This document shows, in pieces, positions 60,647 through 64,000 of a DNA stretch of 64,000 nt. The position numbers and the translations under genes are program-made. Origin of the DNA: Alphaproteobacteria bacterium. GTDB lineage: Bacteria; Pseudomonadota; Alphaproteobacteria; Bin65. The notes beneath the pieces were generated by a model. That model was not told the DNA's origin and did not search any database. It saw nothing but the letters and a program-made list of their open reading frames with translations. The stretch covers positions 62,001 to 126,000 of the forward strand of contig JAJEGH010000027.1 of the NCBI GenBank assembly GCA_022819985.1, given 5' to 3'. Within the stretch, counting starts at the first letter, position 1, and every line of letters begins with the position of its first letter.

Positions 60647-62719
60647 ATGCAGTTGATCGGGGTCGATGTCGGCGGCACCTTTACCGACCTGGTCTTCACC
60701 GATACCGACCGGGACGTCACGCTGATTCACAAGGCGCCGACGACGCCCGACGATCCCTCGGTCGGCGCGATCGACGGGATCCGCGACCTGTGCGCGCGCT
60801 ACGATCTCGACCCGGCCGCCATCGACCACGTCTTCCACGGCACCACCATCGCAACCAACGCCGTGATCGAGCATGACGGCGCCCGGACCGGCATGATCGC
60901 CAACCGCGGCTACCGGGACATCCTGCATATCGGCCGCCACCAGCGGCCGGAAAACTATTCGATCATGCAGGACATTCCCTGGCAGAACCGGCCCCTGGTG
61001 CGCCGGCGGGACCGCATGACCGTTCGCGAGCGCCTGGCGCCGCCCAATGGCGAGGTGCTGGAGCCGCTGGACGAGGACGCCGTGCGCGAGGCCGCCCGCG
61101 CCTTCAGGGCGCGCGGGATCGAGGCGATCTGCGTGTGTTTCCTGTTTTCCTACCTCGATCCGCGCCACGAGGAGCGCGCGCGGCAGATCGTGCTCGAGGA
61201 GTTCCCCGAAGCGTTCGTCACCGCCTCGTCGTCGGTGGCACCCCAATTCCGCGAGTTCGAGCGCTTCACCACGGCGGCGATGAACGCCTTCATCGGCCCC
61301 AGGGTGCGGAACTATGTCCGAAATTTCGCCGCCGGCCTCGACCGGGCGGACTGCCGCGGCGACCTCCATATCATGGGCTCCAACGGCGGCATCGCCAGCG
61401 CCGCCACGATCGCCGAGCGGCCGGTCCTGACGCTGCTGTCCGGGCCGGCGGCGGGCGTGCTGGGCGGCGTCTGGGCGGCCGGGCCGGACGCGGGCGAGCG
61501 GGCGATTACCTTCGATGTCGGCGGCACCAGCGCCGATATCGGCATCGCGGTCGACGGCCGGGTCGGCGAAGCGACCGCGCGCGACACCTGGATCGGCGGC
61601 TATCCCGTGCTGGTGCCGATGCTGGACATCGCCACCATCGGCGCGGGCGGCGGCAGCATCGCCCATGTCGACCGCGGCGGCGCCTTCCGGGTGGGCCCGC
61701 AAAGCGCCGGGTCGCGTCCCGGGCCCGCGGCCTACGGCCTGGGCGGCGACCGGCCGACCGTGACCGACGCCAACCTGGTGCTCGGCCGGCTCGATCCGGC
61801 CAGTTTCCTGGGCGGCGAGATGACCCTCGACACCGGCGCCGCCCGGCGGGTCATCGGCGATCTCGCCGAACGGCTCGGGCTCGACGAATCGGAGGCGGCC
61901 GAGGGCGTCGTGACCATCCTCAACAGCAATATGGCCAACGCCATCCGCTCGCGGACCGTCCAGAAAGGTCTCGACCCGCGGAGCTTTACTCTGGTCGCCT
62001 TCGGCGGCGCCGGCCCGCTCCACGGCGCCGAAGTCGCCGCCATGCTCGATATTCCGCGGGTCGTCGTACCGCCCCATCCCGGCATCACTTCGGCCGCCGG
62101 GCTGCTGACCACCGATCTCAAATACGACGCCGTGAAGACAGCGTTCCAGACCAGCAATTCGGTCGACGCCGCGGCGCTGAACGCCGGGTTCGCCTGGCTC
62201 GAAGACGTACTGACCGCGCAATTCGCCGCCGACGGATTCGGCCGCGACGGGATCGGCCTGATCCGCGCCGGGGACCTGCGCTATGTCGGCCAGGGCTACG
62301 AACTCCGGGTCGCCTTCCCCGACGGACCGATCGACGAGGCCGCGCTGGCCGGCGTGTGGCAGGCGTTCGAGCGGCAGCACCGGACCGAGTACGGCCATGT
62401 CTTCGCCGACAGCCCGGTCGAGATCGTCAACATCCGCCTGACCGGCTCCGCCGTCATGCCCAAGATCGGCCGGCCGCCGCCGCCCGCCGAAGGCTCGCTC
62501 GACGCGGCCCGGCTGCGCACCGGCCCGTGCAGCTTCCGGGTCGACGGCCGCCTGGCACGGTTCGACACGCCTTACTACCGGCGCGACGCGATCCCGGCCG
62601 GCTGCCCGTTCGAAGGGCCGGCCGTGGTCGTGCAGCGCGATACGACGACGGTGGTGCCGCCGGGATGGACCGCGGCGGCGCAGGCCGACCGCAACCTGAT
62701 CCTGCACAGGGGGAACTGA
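60647..62719 (+). CDS. hydantoinase/oxoprolinase subunit A (HyuA type), second system
   Basis: A 690-residue HyuA. The first phosphate loop is IGVDVGGTFTDLVFTD and the second ITFDVGGTSADIGIAV. VFHGTTIATNAVIEHDGA is the standard N-terminal block, GPAAGVLGGVWAAG the middle one. This form, with DVGGTFTD and TTIATNA, is closer to the common N-methylhydantoinase A branch than the protein at 30137-32260. A HyuB gene follows by 3 bp. The product is likely active on a cyclic amide or related substrate. Confidence 0.93.
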   Translation: MQLIGVDVGGTFTDLVFTDTDRDVTLIHKAPTTPDDPSVGAIDGIRDLCARYDLDPAAIDHVFHGTTIATNAVIEHDGARTGMIANRGYRDILHIGRHQRPENYSIMQDIPWQNRPLVRRRDRMTVRERLAPPNGEVLEPLDEDAVREAARAFRARGIEAICVCFLFSYLDPRHEERARQIVLEEFPEAFVTASSSVAPQFREFERFTTAAMNAFIGPRVRNYVRNFAAGLDRADCRGDLHIMGSNGGIASAATIAERPVLTLLSGPAAGVLGGVWAAGPDAGERAITFDVGGTSADIGIAVDGRVGEATARDTWIGGYPVLVPMLDIATIGAGGGSIAHVDRGGAFRVGPQSAGSRPGPAAYGLGGDRPTVTDANLVLGRLDPASFLGGEMTLDTGAARRVIGDLAERLGLDESEAAEGVVTILNSNMANAIRSRTVQKGLDPRSFTLVAFGGAGPLHGAEVAAMLDIPRVVVPPHPGITSAAGLLTTDLKYDAVKTAFQTSNSVDAAALNAGFAWLEDVLTAQFAADGFGRDGIGLIRAGDLRYVGQGYELRVAFPDGPIDEAALAGVWQAFERQHRTEYGHVFADSPVEIVNIRLTGSAVMPKIGRPPPPAEGSLDAARLRTGPCSFRVDGRLARFDTPYYRRDAIPAGCPFEGPAVVVQRDTTTVVPPGWTAAAQADRNLILHRGN

Positions 62720-62722
62720 GCG

Positions 62723-64000
62723 ATGGGCAAATCCGCTGCCGCAAGCCTCAGGAACGCCACGCTAGAGAATGCGAGGCGGATCGACCCGGTCACCGCCAGC
62801 GTGATCCAGGGCGGGCTGGAGAACATCGCGGTCGAGATGGGACACAAGCTGATGCGCATGTCCTATTCCAGCATCATCCGCGAATCCGAGGATTTCGGCG
62901 CGGCGCTGATCGACCCCCAGGGGCGCCAGCTGTGCGAGACGCCGCAGAGCACGCCCCTGCAATCCGGGCCGATCCCCGGCTACGTCCAGGGCATCCAGCA
63001 GATTTTCGCCGAACGCGGCGACAGCTTCGAGGACGGCGACGTGATCGTCCACAATTCGGCCTATCACGGCGCCTCGCACGGCCCCGACGTCGCCTTTTGC
63101 ATTCCCGTGTTCCACAATAGCGGCCTGGTCGGGTTTTCCGTGACCACCGCCCATCATCTGGATATCGGCGCGCTGAGCCCGGGCAGCTGCGGCATCGTCG
63201 ACGCCATGGACGCCTATGCGGAAGGGCTGCAGTTCAAGGCGCTCAAGGTCTACGACCGCGGCACGCTGAACCGGCCGCTGTGGCACATGCTGCGCGACAA
63301 TATCCGCGCCCCGGACCTCGTGGTCGGCGACATGGAGGCCCAGATCGCCGCCGGGCGCATCGGCGCCGAACGCTTCGTCGAACTGATCGAGCGTCACGGG
63401 CCGGAAACGGTCGAGGCGGCCTGCGACGCGCTGATGGACCATTCCGAGCGCATCATGCGCATGGCGATCGACGCCCTGCCCGACGGCGTGTACCGGGCGC
63501 GGACCTTCATCGACGGTTTCCTCGACGGCGACGACCCGAGCCGCGGCGATCTGCCGATCGAGGTCGCGATCACGGTCGAGGGCAGCGACATTACGGTGGA
63601 CTTCACCGGCACGGCGGCGCAGGTCCCCGACCGGCCGATCAACATGCCGCTCAAGGGCACCACCGACTGCGCCGTGTGGCTGACGATCCGGTCGATCCTG
63701 CTGGATTCCGCCATCCACGGCCATATTCCGCAGAACAGCGGCCTGACCCGGCCGATCCGGATCGTCGCGCCGGCCGGCACGCTGGTCAACCCGGTCTTCC
63801 CGGCGCCGACCATCGCGCGCTTCTGCACCGGCAACCAGGCGGCGGACACCCTGATGAAGGCGCTGGCCGAAGCGGTGCCGCACCAGGTGAGCGCCGGCGT
63901 CGGCAACCTCCATGTCGTGGCGTTCAGCGGCATCCGGGACGAGACCCATTGGGTCCATATGGAGATCCACGAAGGCTGCTACGGCGGGCGCTTCGGCAAG
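62723..64000 (+). CDS. hydantoinase subunit B (HyuB type), cut by window end
   Basis: 426 codons are visible from the ATG at 62723 without a stop. RIDPVTASVIQGGLENIAVE, SSIIRESEDFGAALIDPQG and DGDVIVHNSAYHGASHGPDV are HyuB signatures, and HHLDIGALSPGSCG fits the typical metal-like block. A full member has about 550-600 residues, so 130-170 are missing. It forms the pair with the HyuA gene 3 bp upstream. Confidence 0.92.
   Translation, partial: MGKSAAASLRNATLENARRIDPVTASVIQGGLENIAVEMGHKLMRMSYSSIIRESEDFGAALIDPQGRQLCETPQSTPLQSGPIPGYVQGIQQIFAERGDSFEDGDVIVHNSAYHGASHGPDVAFCIPVFHNSGLVGFSVTTAHHLDIGALSPGSCGIVDAMDAYAEGLQFKALKVYDRGTLNRPLWHMLRDNIRAPDLVVGDMEAQIAAGRIGAERFVELIERHGPETVEAACDALMDHSERIMRMAIDALPDGVYRARTFIDGFLDGDDPSRGDLPIEVAITVEGSDITVDFTGTAAQVPDRPINMPLKGTTDCAVWLTIRSILLDSAIHGHIPQNSGLTRPIRIVAPAGTLVNPVFPAPTIARFCTGNQAADTLMKALAEAVPHQVSAGVGNLHVVAFSGIRDETHWVHMEIHEGCYGGRFGK

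Noticed and set aside
60608..62707. 699-codon minus-strand open frame
   Set aside because: Antisense of the second HyuA gene.

Overview
This is 64 kb of GC-rich DNA, dense with genes on both strands, from an alphaproteobacterium, probably Rhodospirillales-like and environmental. The assignment rests on three things: the ppiD-moaC-moeA-lexA gene order, a lexA promoter with an alphaproteobacterial SOS box (GTTC-N7-GTTC read on the other strand, 10615-10629), and the mix of TRAP transporters, CaiB-type CoA-transferases, molybdenum hydroxylases and hydantoinases. No rRNA, tRNA, CRISPR array or intact insertion sequence was seen.

Layout. 1-5594: a CoA-transferase (cut by the window edge), a self-inhibited Fic enzyme, a rhodanese, an antitoxin with a gutted vapC, a metE-like 5' relic, and an AAA ATPase overlapping a small TOPRIM/RloB-like partner, which together resemble a two-gene defence system. 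5667-11418: core genes tpiA, ppiD, moaC, moeA and lexA. 11450-13513: a HEPN/nucleotidyltransferase pair with its own palindromic operator, and an FkbM methyltransferase. 13878-16341: a DgcA/DgcN-type pair for D-glutamate use and a small membrane protein. 16587-18435: a lower-GC insert with a Sel1-repeat protein and an AbiV-like HEPN protein. 18602-23632: GST, VOC protein, quinone oxidoreductase, a lower-GC membrane protein and a Rieske fusion protein.

23876-38836 is a catabolic block. A TRAP transporter and an amidohydrolase diverge from an operon of FAH-family hydrolase, RidA, ATP-dependent hydantoinase subunits A and B, a zinc-ribbon subunit and an isochorismatase-family amidase. A three-subunit molybdenum hydroxylase operon converges on it. 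The enzyme set fits uptake and opening of a cyclic amide or imide (hydantoin or creatinine type). 38955-50288 holds a 2OG-Fe(II) oxygenase, a second TRAP transporter, an enoyl-CoA hydratase-like protein, an acyl-CoA ligase and a complete branched-chain-amino-acid-type ABC transporter.

50512-58868 holds a Gfo/Idh/MocA oxidoreductase, 1.3 kb of repeat-rich DNA and a six-gene operon. That operon has a protein with the exact metal-ligand pattern of 2,5-dihydroxypyridine dioxygenase NicX, a CoxG-like protein, a second molybdenum hydroxylase and a formamidase-like hydrolase. It diverges from a TetR gene with a palindromic operator between them, and it looks like an N-heterocycle ring-cleavage pathway. 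The window ends with a PP2C phosphatase and a second hydantoinase A/B pair, subunit B being cut by the edge. Palindromic repeat elements of two families lie between genes, and several gene relics mark past insertions and deletions.
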